Part shown: positions 43,180 to 51,637 of the stretch, piece by piece | How positions within the stretch are numbered: the first letter of the stretch is position 1 | How the letters are laid out: each line of letters begins with the position of its first letter | Origin: Heyndrickxia vini | GTDB taxonomy: Bacteria > Bacillota > Bacilli > Bacillales > Bacillaceae_C | DNA length: 64,000 nucleotides | Direction: 5' to 3' | Assembly (NCBI RefSeq): GCF_016772275.1 | Contig: NZ_CP065425.1 | Coordinates: 362,001 to 426,000, forward strand | The notes under the pieces: model-generated | Told to the model about the DNA's origin: nothing | Databases searched by the model: none | What the model saw: the letters and a program-made list of their open reading frames with translations, nothing else | Made by a program: the position numbers and the translations under genes

Positions 43180-43593
43180 TCATTTACTTGCCGCAATTTC
43201 TTGAATTGTTTGATCCTCTTCTATTTGTTCTTTATTTGTTGAAACCGGTACAATTCTCCAGGCGATAGATAAGGAACCGCCAATAATTCCTAGAATCGTC
43301 CCGATGAAAAAACCGCCTAATGCTCCCATAATAGATAAAACAGATAAAAAAATGGTTAAAATTCCAAATACGATATGAAATTTCGGAAAAATGAAGCCTA
43401 AAATCCCTAAAAGGACAACTAAGCCTCCGAAAATTATTCCAATTACTACTAAATTACCAGGGGCAAATGCGATTTGAATTAACTGTAAAGGTACATATAA
43501 AATAATGAGTCCAGAAAGGAGCGACAAAGTCGCCCCCCAAAATGGTCGGCTCATTCTCCAATTTTTAAAACGTTGTCTAATCGTTTGTTTCAT
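43180..43593 (-). CDS. DUF6114-type membrane protein
   Basis: 137 residues with four hydrophobic segments. RMSRPFWGATLSLLSGLIILYVPLQ at the N-terminus and GALGGFFIGTILGIIGGSLSIAW resemble DUF6114 proteins, which in actinobacteria sit beside DUF6230 genes, as here. The function is unknown. It is the middle gene of a three-gene operon. Confidence 0.7.
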   Translation of the reverse strand: MKQTIRQRFKNWRMSRPFWGATLSLLSGLIILYVPLQLIQIAFAPGNLVVIGIIFGGLVVLLGILGFIFPKFHIVFGILTIFLSVLSIMGALGGFFIGTILGIIGGSLSIAWRIVPVSTNKEQIEEDQTIQEIAASK

Positions 43594-43623
43594 TCACTTT
43601 CAACTCCTAATCAGAGCCAATGA

Positions 43624-44229
43624 TTATTTGCCTTTTTTTATAAACTCAACTTTCAATCCAGGCAGTTTTGCTACTTGTTGGAAAAGATAATGTGTCTCAA
43701 GACTGCCGTCCTTAATAGTGACTGTTGTTGCCCCTTGAGTAAAAGCTTTGCTGGCAGCTTCCGGGTCACTTGCTTCAACATAATTCTCGCTAATATTCAT
43801 ATCTGTAAATTGAGCATTTCCTTGAACAAGCGCTGCTTTTTGGATAAGACCAGTTAATTCAACAGGAACACTACCGTTACCAGCAGTAATCATAACCGTG
43901 TAATCACCGAGAAGTGGGAGTGAGACTTCTTTTGAAATTTTTAAACCTTTAATGGTGACTTCTTTGATATCATTTACAAATACTGGTTTCACATGATCGG
44001 CACCTTTGCTTGGATCACCGTATAGGGATCCATACAATTTAAATCCTTTCCCTTGCATCTCATCAAACGATACATTGAACTTTCCGATACCACCCATCGG
44101 CATTGCATAGGCAACACCTGTTGCTCCAAACACTGTTAGTAGTGTCCCAAGAAATAAAAAACCCGCTAATAGTGCAATTAAGAAATGCTTTTTTGATGTT
44201 TTCCCCTGTAAGACCATTGCCTCATTCAT
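43624..44229 (-). CDS. DUF6230-type exported protein
   Basis: 201 residues. A single membrane segment (about 17-42, ending ATGVAYAMP) anchors or exports the chain. The body GIGKFNVSFDEMQGKGFKLYGSLYGD and VPVELTGLIQKAALVQGNAQFTDMNISENYVEA is beta-rich, like DUF6230. It is the first gene of the operon, divergent from a GAF-LuxR regulator, and has a cre-like site in its leader. The function is unknown; surface or lipid-related roles are possible. Confidence 0.7.
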   Translation of the reverse strand: MNEAMVLQGKTSKKHFLIALLAGFLFLGTLLTVFGATGVAYAMPMGGIGKFNVSFDEMQGKGFKLYGSLYGDPSKGADHVKPVFVNDIKEVTIKGLKISKEVSLPLLGDYTVMITAGNGSVPVELTGLIQKAALVQGNAQFTDMNISENYVEASDPEAASKAFTQGATTVTIKDGSLETHYLFQQVAKLPGLKVEFIKKGK

Positions 44230-44304
44230 TTAGATCTTCACCCCTTCTTCGTGTTTAACGTATTAACTGGATAATCAGGTCTCTGTTTTGGTAAACACCC
44301 CCTT

Positions 44305-44318
44305 TGCAAGCGGTTTCA
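44305..44318. promoter_or_regulatory. cre-like site upstream of the DUF6230 operon
   Basis: On the minus strand TGAAACCGCTTGCA matches TGWAARCGYTWNCW at 13 of 14 positions. It is about 76 bp before the first gene of the operon. The rest of the 332-bp divergent gap is AT-rich and shows no other clear motif. Confidence 0.4.
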
Positions 44319-44561
44319 CACCTTTTTTCTTAAATTTTATTCAAAAAAGTGTGAATACTGAATTCCTATATATGTAGGAAAATCAATTTTTCATTCCCTA
44401 CAAATGTCGTGTTCCAGTTAATGACAATTTTCGAGAAGTTATGTCAAATTTAATCTAATTTTCGTGTAAGAAAAAGGACTTAAGTAAGGAACGTTATGAT
44501 ACTATAAAATATAGACGGAATGTTCAAAAAATATATCGATGCAGGAAAGTAAGGGGAGAGA

Positions 44562-46058
44562 ATGGTGAATCTCACACTAAATAATCATATGAAACTAGTG
44601 TTGAAGAATGGCGTTGAACTTTTATGTGATCATCAAGACCAAATTATTAAAGAATGGGCAGGCATTTTGGAATACATGAAAATTCATCATAAAAAATCTG
44701 CGCACGCATTTGAGTTCGCTTTTTCATTCTTTTCTCAATTCCTAAAAATGAGTGAACAAAATATCGACCATTTAATTAGTGATATACGGACCGAGTGGTT
44801 TCAACAATTTCATAGACCGCCAGAACCAAATTTATTAATTTTTATTTTGTCACTATTAGAAAATGCTGTACATAAAGTAATTAAATTAAATACGACCCGT
44901 TCATTTCATTTGCATCCTTCTGTCCAGTTTTTGTTTTCAAAAATTTGCGAAGAAATGCTTGCATCTACAAAACATGACAAGTTTCATATCGATTCACTAT
45001 GTGAACAGATGGTTCGATCAGAGCAATTAGATATTGAATGGATAGCTAGAGTGGAGCATGTGGAAAATGGGTATCAATTAAAAAAAATTACAGGTTTATC
45101 AATGAAAACAAAATTCCAAGTAATAGCATCATCATGGTTCCAAATCACTGAAGAAATATTGCAAAAAACAGGAGGGAAAAAGGGAAGAAGCGATGTTTTT
45201 CCTATCCCTTGGAAAAATGAAACTTTGCTCTTTTGTATCAATAATCATGATGGATCGTCTATCGTTCCGTTTTTGACATATGCAATGCATGTGCTGCAAA
45301 TTGAAGAAGAAAACTATCAAATACATTGGAAAGATGCGGTTATTTTATTTAATGAATGGATAATGCGTTCGAAAAATTTGGATGAGGCAATTAAAAATAT
45401 TGCCTACGGATATGCACATTATTTGCCATTTGAGAGATGTGCAATTTTTCGCTATTCAAACATCGAAGAAAAAGGACAGGGACTCTTCGGCTATCATTTT
45501 AATGATGAAGAAATTCGGAGTATTAAAGAAAATATTGATAATTTTCCTTCATTATATAAAAGTTTAGCACGATTAAATCCTGCAAATGAAGCATTAAAGA
45601 ATTTTCAGCCCATGTATTTTTCACATGCATCGGAGGAATTTCCTTATCGCTATGTTCAAACGTTCCAACTAGAATCCGTGGTTGTTGCACCGATTTATGT
45701 CCCCGCTGATGGTAAGCTTATTGGTGCTGCTTTTTTAGATAGAGGCCCAGGAAAGTTTTTTGATGTTGACAGCAATACATTTGCGGCATTATTAAAATTT
45801 GGTCAAGGTGCAGGAGAACTTTTATCAAAATTTACTGAACCTGAACATTGGCCATCAAAAGATCCATTGCTATCTTCAAGGGAAATTAGTGTGTTGGAAT
45901 TACTTGCGGAAGGAGCCTCCACAACGGAAGCCGCGGAGGCACTTCATTTAAGTGAATATACGGTACGTGATTATGTATCAAATATTATGAAGCGATTAAA
46001 TGCTAGAAATAGAACGGAAGCTGCTGTTAAGGCAATTCGATTAGGAATTATAAAGTAG
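44562..46058 (+). CDS. LuxR-type regulator with GAF-like sensor region
   Basis: 498 residues. A long helical N-terminal region has no clear family. A GAF-like domain lies at about 270-420 (IAYGYAHYLPFERCAIFRYSNIEEKGQGLFGYHF ... VVVAPIYVPADGKLIGAAFLDRGPGKFFDVDSNTFAALLKFG). The last 60 residues are a LuxR helix-turn-helix: LLSSREISVLELLAEGASTTEAAEALHLSEYTVRDYVSNIMKRLNARNRTEAA. GGGGAG precedes the ATG. Its divergent position suggests it controls the DUF6230 operon. The signal is unknown. Confidence 0.82.
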   Translation: MVNLTLNNHMKLVLKNGVELLCDHQDQIIKEWAGILEYMKIHHKKSAHAFEFAFSFFSQFLKMSEQNIDHLISDIRTEWFQQFHRPPEPNLLIFILSLLENAVHKVIKLNTTRSFHLHPSVQFLFSKICEEMLASTKHDKFHIDSLCEQMVRSEQLDIEWIARVEHVENGYQLKKITGLSMKTKFQVIASSWFQITEEILQKTGGKKGRSDVFPIPWKNETLLFCINNHDGSSIVPFLTYAMHVLQIEEENYQIHWKDAVILFNEWIMRSKNLDEAIKNIAYGYAHYLPFERCAIFRYSNIEEKGQGLFGYHFNDEEIRSIKENIDNFPSLYKSLARLNPANEALKNFQPMYFSHASEEFPYRYVQTFQLESVVVAPIYVPADGKLIGAAFLDRGPGKFFDVDSNTFAALLKFGQGAGELLSKFTEPEHWPSKDPLLSSREISVLELLAEGASTTEAAEALHLSEYTVRDYVSNIMKRLNARNRTEAAVKAIRLGIIK

Positions 46059-46063
46059 AAGTT

Positions 46064-46093
46064 AAAAACTCATCAATTTTGGTGAGTTTTTTT
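46064..46093 (+). terminator. Terminator after the luxR-type gene
   Basis: AAAAACTCA and TGAGTTTTT pair around a 10-base loop with a T run. Confidence 0.8.
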
Positions 46094-46154
46094 GTGCAGG
46101 GGTGCCTTATTTTCCCTTTCATTTATATATATAAGGTGAAAGGAGGTGAGGCAC

Positions 46155-46373
46155 ATGGCAGATATCCTTTTAAAGGGTTCAAGTTTAAGACTTGTATTTA
46201 ATAACGGTGTAGATGATAATGGCAAGCCGGTGTTTAAAACAAAAACATTCAATAATATCCGTCTGGAGGCAACGCCGGAGGAAATGTTGAAGGTCGCACA
46301 AGCAATTGACTCATTATCTCAAAAAGACTTATTTAATGTAGAGCGAAACGATAGCTCTGATGTAAAGGCGTAA
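46155..46373 (+). CDS. DUF1659 family protein
   Basis: 72 residues. LRLVFNNGVDDNGKPVFKTKTFNNIRLEATPEEMLKVAQAIDSLSQKDLFNVERND is the full DUF1659 pattern. AAAGGAGGTG precedes ATG 46155; the GTG at 46146 lies inside this site. DUF1659, DUF2922 and YvrJ genes commonly stand together in Bacillaceae, as they do here. Function unknown. Confidence 0.85.
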   Translation: MADILLKGSSLRLVFNNGVDDNGKPVFKTKTFNNIRLEATPEEMLKVAQAIDSLSQKDLFNVERNDSSDVKA

Positions 46374-46436
46374 GTTATTTTAACAGGTAAGAAAGTATAA
46401 ATTTTGCAGAATTAATCTTTCTAATAAATATCTGCT

Positions 46437-46547
46437 TTGTCTAGCTCCAGCGCCTATCGACTAGAAAACTTCAGAACTTTTCCCTACGATAAGTCAAAGT
46501 CCCTTCAGTTTTTACGTCGATGAGCAAGGCGCTTGCGCTTTTCTTAT
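46437..46547. repeat. Dispersed Bacillus-type repeat (GTCTAGCTCCAGCGCC ... GGCGCTTGCGCTTTTC)
   Basis: A block starting TGTCTAGCTCCAGCGCCTA and ending AAGGCGCTTGCGCTTTTC. The ends GCGCC and GGCGC can pair. I recall this layout as a very common intergenic repeat in Bacillus relatives. It lies in the 199-bp gap between the DUF1659 and DUF2922 genes. Confidence 0.65.
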
Positions 46548-46572
46548 AATTCATTGCTAAGGAGGTGAAAAG

Positions 46573-46788
46573 ATGAAAACATTGGAGCTTCAATTTACTA
46601 CATCCGAAAATAAAACAGCTCGAATTTCCATCGAGGAGCCAATCGAACCGGTGGATACGAACAAAGTAAAAGCAGCGATGGAAGAAATTATTGCATCAAA
46701 CGTGTTCATTAGTTCAACTGGCTCCGCCTATACCGAAATAAAAGGTGTAAGGCTGATCGAAAATAATGTAACAGAGTATAATCTATAA
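46573..46788 (+). CDS. DUF2922 family protein
   Basis: 71 residues: MKTLELQFTTSENKTARISIEEPIEPVDTNKVKAAMEEIIASNVFISSTG, then ITEIKGVRLIENNVTEYNL-like strands. It matches DUF2922, usually encoded with DUF1659. AAGGAGG precedes the ATG. Function unknown. The intervening repeat enlarges the gap to its partner. Confidence 0.85.
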   Translation: MKTLELQFTTSENKTARISIEEPIEPVDTNKVKAAMEEIIASNVFISSTGSAYTEIKGVRLIENNVTEYNL

Positions 46789-46810
46789 CAATCTTTAGTT
46801 TTCATATAAG

Positions 46811-46845
46811 GGAAAGGCCTGAATTCCGCTAGGAAAGGCCTTTCG
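46811..46845 (+). terminator. Hairpin after the DUF2922 gene
   Basis: GAAAGGCC (46812-46819) and GGCCTTTC (46837-46844) form an 8-bp stem, followed by a modest T-rich tract. It lies between the DUF2922 and YvrJ genes and may only partly terminate. Confidence 0.55.
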
Positions 46846-46880
46846 TGTTTCACAATTAATGTAATGGAGGAGGGAAGAAA

Positions 46881-47024
46881 ATGGATCAGCTATTACCCTT
46901 CATTAGTGAAGTCGGCTTTCCTATTATTGTTACGCTGTACCTACTCTATCGTATTGAAACGAAATTAGATGCAGTTGTACAATCAATCGTAAGCTTGCCC
47001 GAGCGTTTGAAGAGAATAGAGTAG
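46881..47024 (+). CDS. YvrJ family membrane microprotein
   Basis: 47 residues. A single hydrophobic segment (FPIIVTLYLLYRIE) follows MDQLLPFISEVG, and the tail KLDAVVQSIVSLPERLKRIE is amphipathic. GGAGGAGGG precedes the ATG. The pattern and context (after DUF1659 and DUF2922) fit the YvrJ family. Function unknown. Confidence 0.8.
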   Translation: MDQLLPFISEVGFPIIVTLYLLYRIETKLDAVVQSIVSLPERLKRIE

Positions 47025-47026
47025 AG

Positions 47027-47068
47027 AAAAAAGCTTGAGAGGGAAAAGACAACCTTTCAAGCTTTTCT
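47027..47068 (+). terminator. Terminator after yvrJ
   Basis: AAAAGCTTGA and TCAAGCTTTT pair over an 18-base loop, with a T-rich end. Confidence 0.75.
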
Positions 47069-47220
47069 GCTATAGTTTACCGCGTTTTTGAATTAATTTT
47101 TTATTGGTATAAAGGAAAGTTTAGATTTACGAAAAAAAATGAAATTTTAAGAAGGATTTTCTTTTATTTTTATTGAATATTATAAATGTTAATAAAATTT
47201 AAAAGACTGGAGTGCTTATG

Positions 47221-48489
47221 ATGACTTACATACTAGTGAAAAACGGAACGCTTATCGATGGAAAAGGCGGGCAACCCATTCAAAATGCTGCAGTACTGAT
47301 TAAAGACAATAAAATTGTCCAAGTAGGAAAACTTGAAGATATTAATCTTCCTACTGAAGAAGTAGATGTAGTTGATGCGGAAAATGGATACATTCTTCCG
47401 GGCTTAATTGATACACATGTCCATTTAATGATGGAATTTACCGATATAAGAAAATCTTTAGCTACACCATTTGCATATAAGTTTTATCAAGCAATTGGAT
47501 ATATGAAAAAGACCATTGATGCAGGGATAACTACTGTTCGTGATGCGGGATTCACAGATCTAGGGGTGAAACAGGCAGTGGAGGACGGACTTGTACTTGG
47601 ACCACGTATGCAAGTAAGTATTAATCCACTAACGATTACCGGTGGTCATGGGGATAACTGGACACGCTCGGGAATTGATACAACTAGTCTTTCCTACCCT
47701 GGAATGCCAAGCGGATTTTGTGATGGTCCTGAACAAGTACGTCAAAAAGTAAGAGAAATGTTGCGAGCGGGTGCTGATATCATAAAGGTTCATGCAACAG
47801 GTGGAGTAATGAGCCCAACAGATCATCCGGAGTTTACACAATTTTCGCAAGAGGAACTAAGGATTATCGTTGAAGAGGCAAGATTCCGTCGTGGCATTAA
47901 AGTAATGGCTCATGCACAAGGTGCAGAAGGAATCAAAAATGCTGTCCGCGCTGGAATTCATTCCATTGAGCATGGAATTTACCTAGATGATGAAGCGATT
48001 GAATTGATGTTGAAACATGGAACTTACCTAGTTCCAACTTTACTAGCACCGGTCGCGGTATTAGAGCAAGGAAAAAATAGTGACAATATGCCAGAGCATG
48101 CCATCCAAAAGTCGTTAGAAGTGGTAGATATACACCATGAAAGTGTTTCGAAGGCATTTAAAGCTGGTGTGAAAATCGCAATGGGTACTGATGCAGGGGT
48201 GATGCCGCACGGAAGTAATCTTCGTGAATTAAATCTGATGTGCAGCATTGGTATGACTCCTATGGAATCAATCGTTGCGACGACAAAAGTAGCTGCGGAA
48301 TGCCTTGGCTGGGAAGATAAGCTCGGCACAGTTGAGGAAGGAAAACTAGCAGATCTCGTCATTACCAAAGTGGACCCACTTGCAAATATTTCTTCACTTG
48401 AAGATCAAACGAATATTGTTACTGTAATGAAAGATGGACAAATAGTGAAAGATTTAAGAGTGGGAACATCGAATTTAGTCACTCAGTAA
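47221..48489 (+). CDS. Metal-dependent amidohydrolase
   Basis: About 422 residues. Metal ligands of the amidohydrolase fold are visible: LPGLIDTHVHLMME (HxH), a lysine in DIIKVHATGGV, histidines in KVMAHAQGAEGIKNAV and HSIEHGIYLD, and aspartate in KIAMGTDAGVMPHG. The order matches imidazolonepropionase/Xaa-Pro dipeptidase-like enzymes of this superfamily. The substrate cannot be deduced. ATG 47221 gives 8-base spacing from GGAG (47209-47212). It is a single gene. Confidence 0.85.
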   Translation: MTYILVKNGTLIDGKGGQPIQNAAVLIKDNKIVQVGKLEDINLPTEEVDVVDAENGYILPGLIDTHVHLMMEFTDIRKSLATPFAYKFYQAIGYMKKTIDAGITTVRDAGFTDLGVKQAVEDGLVLGPRMQVSINPLTITGGHGDNWTRSGIDTTSLSYPGMPSGFCDGPEQVRQKVREMLRAGADIIKVHATGGVMSPTDHPEFTQFSQEELRIIVEEARFRRGIKVMAHAQGAEGIKNAVRAGIHSIEHGIYLDDEAIELMLKHGTYLVPTLLAPVAVLEQGKNSDNMPEHAIQKSLEVVDIHHESVSKAFKAGVKIAMGTDAGVMPHGSNLRELNLMCSIGMTPMESIVATTKVAAECLGWEDKLGTVEEGKLADLVITKVDPLANISSLEDQTNIVTVMKDGQIVKDLRVGTSNLVTQ

Positions 48490-48513
48490 TATTAATATCA
48501 ATTTTACTTATGA

Positions 48514-48545
48514 GAGGTCCTTTATTATTATAAAGGGCTTTTTCA
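48514..48545 (+). terminator. Terminator after the amidohydrolase gene
   Basis: CCTTTAT and ATAAAGG pair with a 4-base loop, then GCTTTTTC. Confidence 0.6.
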
Positions 48546-48583
48546 TACATGAATTATGTAAAAATATATAACGCTTATTCTAC

Positions 48584-48611
48584 ACCCTTCGTTAACTATG
48601 AAGGGTTTTTT
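48584..48611 (+). terminator. Second hairpin terminator before the repeat array
   Basis: ACCCTTC and GAAGGGT pair around GTTAACTAT, followed by T6. Confidence 0.65.
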
Positions 48612-48653
48612 GATCCATACAATTCGGAATTAGTTATCGATGGCTATAAGGAT

Positions 48654-48942
48654 GGAACCAGTCAAAAAAAGAAGGGAACCGATCAAAAAGAAGAAGGGAA
48701 CCAATCAAAAAAAGAAGAAGACCGATCAAATCAAGCGGAACCGATCAAAAAGAAGAAGAGACCGATCAAAAAAAGAGGGGAACCAATCAAAAAAGGAAGA
48801 AGACCGATCAAATCAAGCGGAACCGATCAAAAAGAAGAAGAGACCGATCAAAAAAAGAAAGGAACCAATCAAAAAAAGAAGAAGACCGATCAAATCAAGC
48901 AAAACCGATCAAAAAGAAGAAGACCGATCAAAAAAAGAACTA
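48654..48942. repeat. Purine-rich repeat array, 82-bp period
   Basis: The motif AACCAATCAAAAAA starts at 48699, 48781 and 48863, a strict 82-bp period. Inside each unit shorter blocks of about 20-22 bp repeat ACCGATCAAA followed by AAGAAG. The plus strand is almost free of T outside the GATCAAA blocks. Two overlapping frames stay open only because of the composition. 82 is not a multiple of three, so coding is unlikely. Confidence 0.8.
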
Positions 48943-49023
48943 CCAGTACCGTGCGCAAGTTATCTATTTTTTGAATAGCTAGATATACTTAAGTTGATGC
49001 TTTTTTTTCAATCCATAAACGAT

Positions 49024-49052
49024 ATAAAAAAGCAAAAGCATTTGCTTTTGCT
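49024..49052 (-). terminator. Terminator of the PTS gene
   Basis: AGCAAAAGCA and TGCTTTTGCT pair around TT. On the minus strand a T6 tract follows. Confidence 0.8.
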
Positions 49053-49059
49053 GTTCTCA

Positions 49060-51021
49060 TTATACGATTTCAAAGAAGTTCGTATCACCGTGTTGGATTT
49101 TTCCTTCTTTTAATAATTTTACACTTTGTCCTTCTTTCAAGTTTGTAAAGATAATAGGTGTGACTAAAGATGGTACTTTACCTTTGATGGCGTCAATATC
49201 AATGACAGCGATTTTCTGTCCTAAAGAAATTTTATCGCCACTGTTTACTAGGACATCAAAGCCCTCTCCTTTTAGGTTAACCGTATCAAGTCCCATATGA
49301 ATTAATACCTCTAGACCATCTTCCGTTTCTAATCCAATTGCATGTTTTGTTGGGAAAACGGATGTTACTACTCCGTTGAATGGTGCAAAAACTTCACCAT
49401 TTTGTGGGTCAATTCCAAAACCGTCACCCATCATTTTTTGTGAGAAAACTTGGTCAGGTACGTTATTGATCGTCATTAGTAATCCCGTTAATGGAGCGGC
49501 AAATTCAATACTATCAATATTTTTATTTGTACTTTCAGATTTCTGTGTAGCATGACTAGGTGCAGCTGTTGTCGGAACGGGTGGATGATCCATAGTGTAT
49601 AACTTTTTTAACGCATTTGCGGCAAATTCAACATCAGGACCGACAATAATTTGAACACTCGATTTACTAGTCTTCATAACACCGCGTGCGCCAAATCGTT
49701 TAATCATGCTTTCATCAATTGTTGCACTATCTTTAACATCTAGTCGTAAGCGAGTTGCACAATTATCGATATTTGTTAAATTGGCTTTTCCGCCTAATCC
49801 TGCTAGGAAACCAGAAGCCATACGAGTATATTTATCATCTCCGGATACTGTTTCATCGTCTGCATCCATCTCATCTTCATCTTCACGTCCAGGCGTTTTC
49901 AAGTCACGCCATTTAATAAAGAAATAGAAGACAACGAAATATATGACTGCATAAATCACACCGACTAAAAGTAATAGAATCGGCTTTTGGGCGATTCCAA
50001 AGTTTAAGATATAATCGATTAAGCTTGCTGAGAAACTAAACGATGTATGAATGCCTAACAAATACGTAATGGCAAACGATGATGCTGTGAGTAAAGCGTG
50101 AATGGCATAGAGCAATGGTGAAATGAACATAAATGAAAATTCAATTGGTTCTGTTACACCAGTTACAAAAGATGTTAACGCCATTCCAAGTAATAATCCT
50201 GCCACTTTTTTGCGGCGATCACTTTTTGAAGCCATAATCATTGCAATACAAGCTGCAGGTAATCCAAACATCATAATTGGGAAGAAACCAGTCGTAAAGA
50301 CTCCTGCTGTCTTATCTCCGTGAAGGAATCGAGTGATATCCCCATGATAAACGGCTCCAGCTGCATCTGTAAAGGTTCCAAAATCAAACCATACTAATGT
50401 ATTAATAATATGATGTAAACCTAATGGAATAAGAAGACGGTTCAAGAAACCAAATACTCCGTATCCGAAAGCACCGCTACTCGTAATCCAGTGAGCCAAG
50501 GCATCAATTCCATCTTGTACATATGGCCATACGTATCCGAAAACAATACCTATAATAACGCTTACTAGAGCGGTTACAATTGGGATGAACCTTCGTCCGC
50601 CAAAGAATGCCAGCCATGTCGGCATCTTAATATCATGAAAACGGTTGTAAAGTAACCCAGCAGCAATACCGGAAATAATTCCACCGAGAACACCCATATT
50701 AACCGCTGGATTAATCGCATGCGTTGTAAAAACTAAAACCATATAACCAATGGCACCTGCGAGTGCGGCGGCCCCATTATTATCCTTTGCAAAGCCGATA
50801 GATACGCCAATGGCAAATAGTAATGCAAGATTACTAAAGACTGCCCCTGGATCATGGGCTGCATCTAGTGTCATACTACCGAAAAATGCATTTCCCGCTT
50901 CTGCAATAAATTTAATATTTAGTAAATCTGGTTGTCCAAGTCGCAGGAGCAAACCAGCCGCAGGTAACACAGCAATCGGAAGCATTAGTGATTTACCGAT
51001 TTTTTGTAAAAATGAAAGCAT
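49060..51021 (-). CDS. nagP: N-acetylglucosamine PTS transporter EIICBA
   Basis: 653 residues with all three modules. The EIIC part (1-380) starts MLSFLQKIGKSLMLPIAVLPAAGLLLRLG and has GVTEPIEFSFMF. EIIB (about 405-475) holds the phosphocysteine in NIDNCATRLRLDV. EIIA (about 500-650) holds the active histidine in EVLIHMGLDTVNLKGEGF. IIC-B-A order and N-terminal text fit the GlcNAc transporters NagE/NagP. It phosphorylates the sugar during import. AGGAGG precedes the ATG. A NagR-type operator is upstream, which favours GlcNAc over glucose. Confidence 0.88.
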   Translation of the reverse strand: MLSFLQKIGKSLMLPIAVLPAAGLLLRLGQPDLLNIKFIAEAGNAFFGSMTLDAAHDPGAVFSNLALLFAIGVSIGFAKDNNGAAALAGAIGYMVLVFTTHAINPAVNMGVLGGIISGIAAGLLYNRFHDIKMPTWLAFFGGRRFIPIVTALVSVIIGIVFGYVWPYVQDGIDALAHWITSSGAFGYGVFGFLNRLLIPLGLHHIINTLVWFDFGTFTDAAGAVYHGDITRFLHGDKTAGVFTTGFFPIMMFGLPAACIAMIMASKSDRRKKVAGLLLGMALTSFVTGVTEPIEFSFMFISPLLYAIHALLTASSFAITYLLGIHTSFSFSASLIDYILNFGIAQKPILLLLVGVIYAVIYFVVFYFFIKWRDLKTPGREDEDEMDADDETVSGDDKYTRMASGFLAGLGGKANLTNIDNCATRLRLDVKDSATIDESMIKRFGARGVMKTSKSSVQIIVGPDVEFAANALKKLYTMDHPPVPTTAAPSHATQKSESTNKNIDSIEFAAPLTGLLMTINNVPDQVFSQKMMGDGFGIDPQNGEVFAPFNGVVTSVFPTKHAIGLETEDGLEVLIHMGLDTVNLKGEGFDVLVNSGDKISLGQKIAVIDIDAIKGKVPSLVTPIIFTNLKEGQSVKLLKEGKIQHGDTNFFEIV

Positions 51022-51078
51022 AACGCCCCTCCTAAAATTAAGCTAATTACTATTTTAGATTAGTACAGAGTCATTAAG

Positions 51079-51093
51079 ATGTCTATACCAATT
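51079..51093. promoter_or_regulatory. Candidate NagR (YvoA) operator of nagP
   Basis: Minus strand AATTGGTATAGACAT, 58 bp before nagP, resembles the GntR-type NagR sites of Bacillus (core TGGTMTAGACMA, recalled). NagR represses nagP and nagAB and is released by GlcN-6-P. Confidence 0.5.
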
Positions 51094-51143
51094 GTTTATA
51101 ATAAATTATTTTAATATAATATAAAAGGTAAATAAAATGGGAG

Positions 51144-51317
51144 CTACTCTTTCTTAGGCTCCCGTTTATCCATTTCTTGAATAATATCGATTAAGTCTCC
51201 AATTGCACGTTCTCGTATATAATCATGATTCTCCTCTAATTGTACCGCAACACTAATTAACATTCTTTTAATATATGTCCAGTCTTCTTTAAAGGATAGA
51301 AAATCGATATTTTCCAT
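51144..51317 (-). CDS. 57-residue acidic protein, unknown function
   Basis: MENIDFLSFKEDWTYIKRML then an acidic helical part and the end DKREPKKE. AAAGGAGGAATCCTAG directly before the ATG is a near-perfect ribosome site, so the gene is very likely real. It has no signal peptide or membrane segment. It lies between nagP and the tRNA gene. A hairpin (GGGAGC/GCTCCC, 51139-51162) overlaps its 3' end as a likely terminator. I do not recognise the family. Confidence 0.65.
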   Translation of the reverse strand: MENIDFLSFKEDWTYIKRMLISVAVQLEENHDYIRERAIGDLIDIIQEMDKREPKKE

Positions 51318-51458
51318 CTAGGATTCCTCCTTTTAATATGTAATGTAATTAACGATAATGTAACCGAAATATTGATTTACTATTCCAATAAAAAATATCG
51401 GAAGTTTAAGTATTTCGTTTGTCATAGGCTTCGGTTTTCCTATATAATAAAAGTAAAT

Positions 51459-51548
51459 GGAGGAGTACCCAAGAGGCTGAAGGGGACGCACTCGAAATGC
51501 GTTAGGGGTTAACCGCCTGCGTGGGTTCAAATCCCACCTTCTCCGCCA
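51459..51548 (+). tRNA. tRNA-Ser (anticodon CGA)
   Basis: 90-nt class II tRNA with encoded CCA. The acceptor stem is GGAGGAG with CTTCTCC, then G-CCA. The anticodon stem ACGCA/TGCGT encloses CTCGAAA, giving anticodon CGA for codon UCG. A long variable arm (TAGGGGTTAACCGCCT) and T arm GTGGG-TTCAAAT-CCCAC follow. A promoter TTGTCA-18-TATAAT lies at 51419-51448. Confidence 0.95.
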
Positions 51549-51589
51549 TGCAAATTACAATGTAATCTCAAATAACAATAAAAGTTATT

Positions 51590-51626
51590 AAACCTACTAT
51601 TTCATTTAGTAAGGTTTATTTTTTTG
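51590..51626 (+). terminator. Terminator after tRNA-Ser
   Basis: AAACCTACTA and TAGTAAGGTTT pair with one bulge, followed by A and T7. Confidence 0.75.
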
Positions 51627-51637
51627 CTCAAAATGAA

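Noticed and set aside
48549-48978. Two overlapping open frames of 141 and 112 codons rich in Lys and Gln
   Set aside because: They arise from the 82-bp purine-rich array. The period shifts the frame each unit, there is no ribosome site, and both frames are open only because T is scarce.
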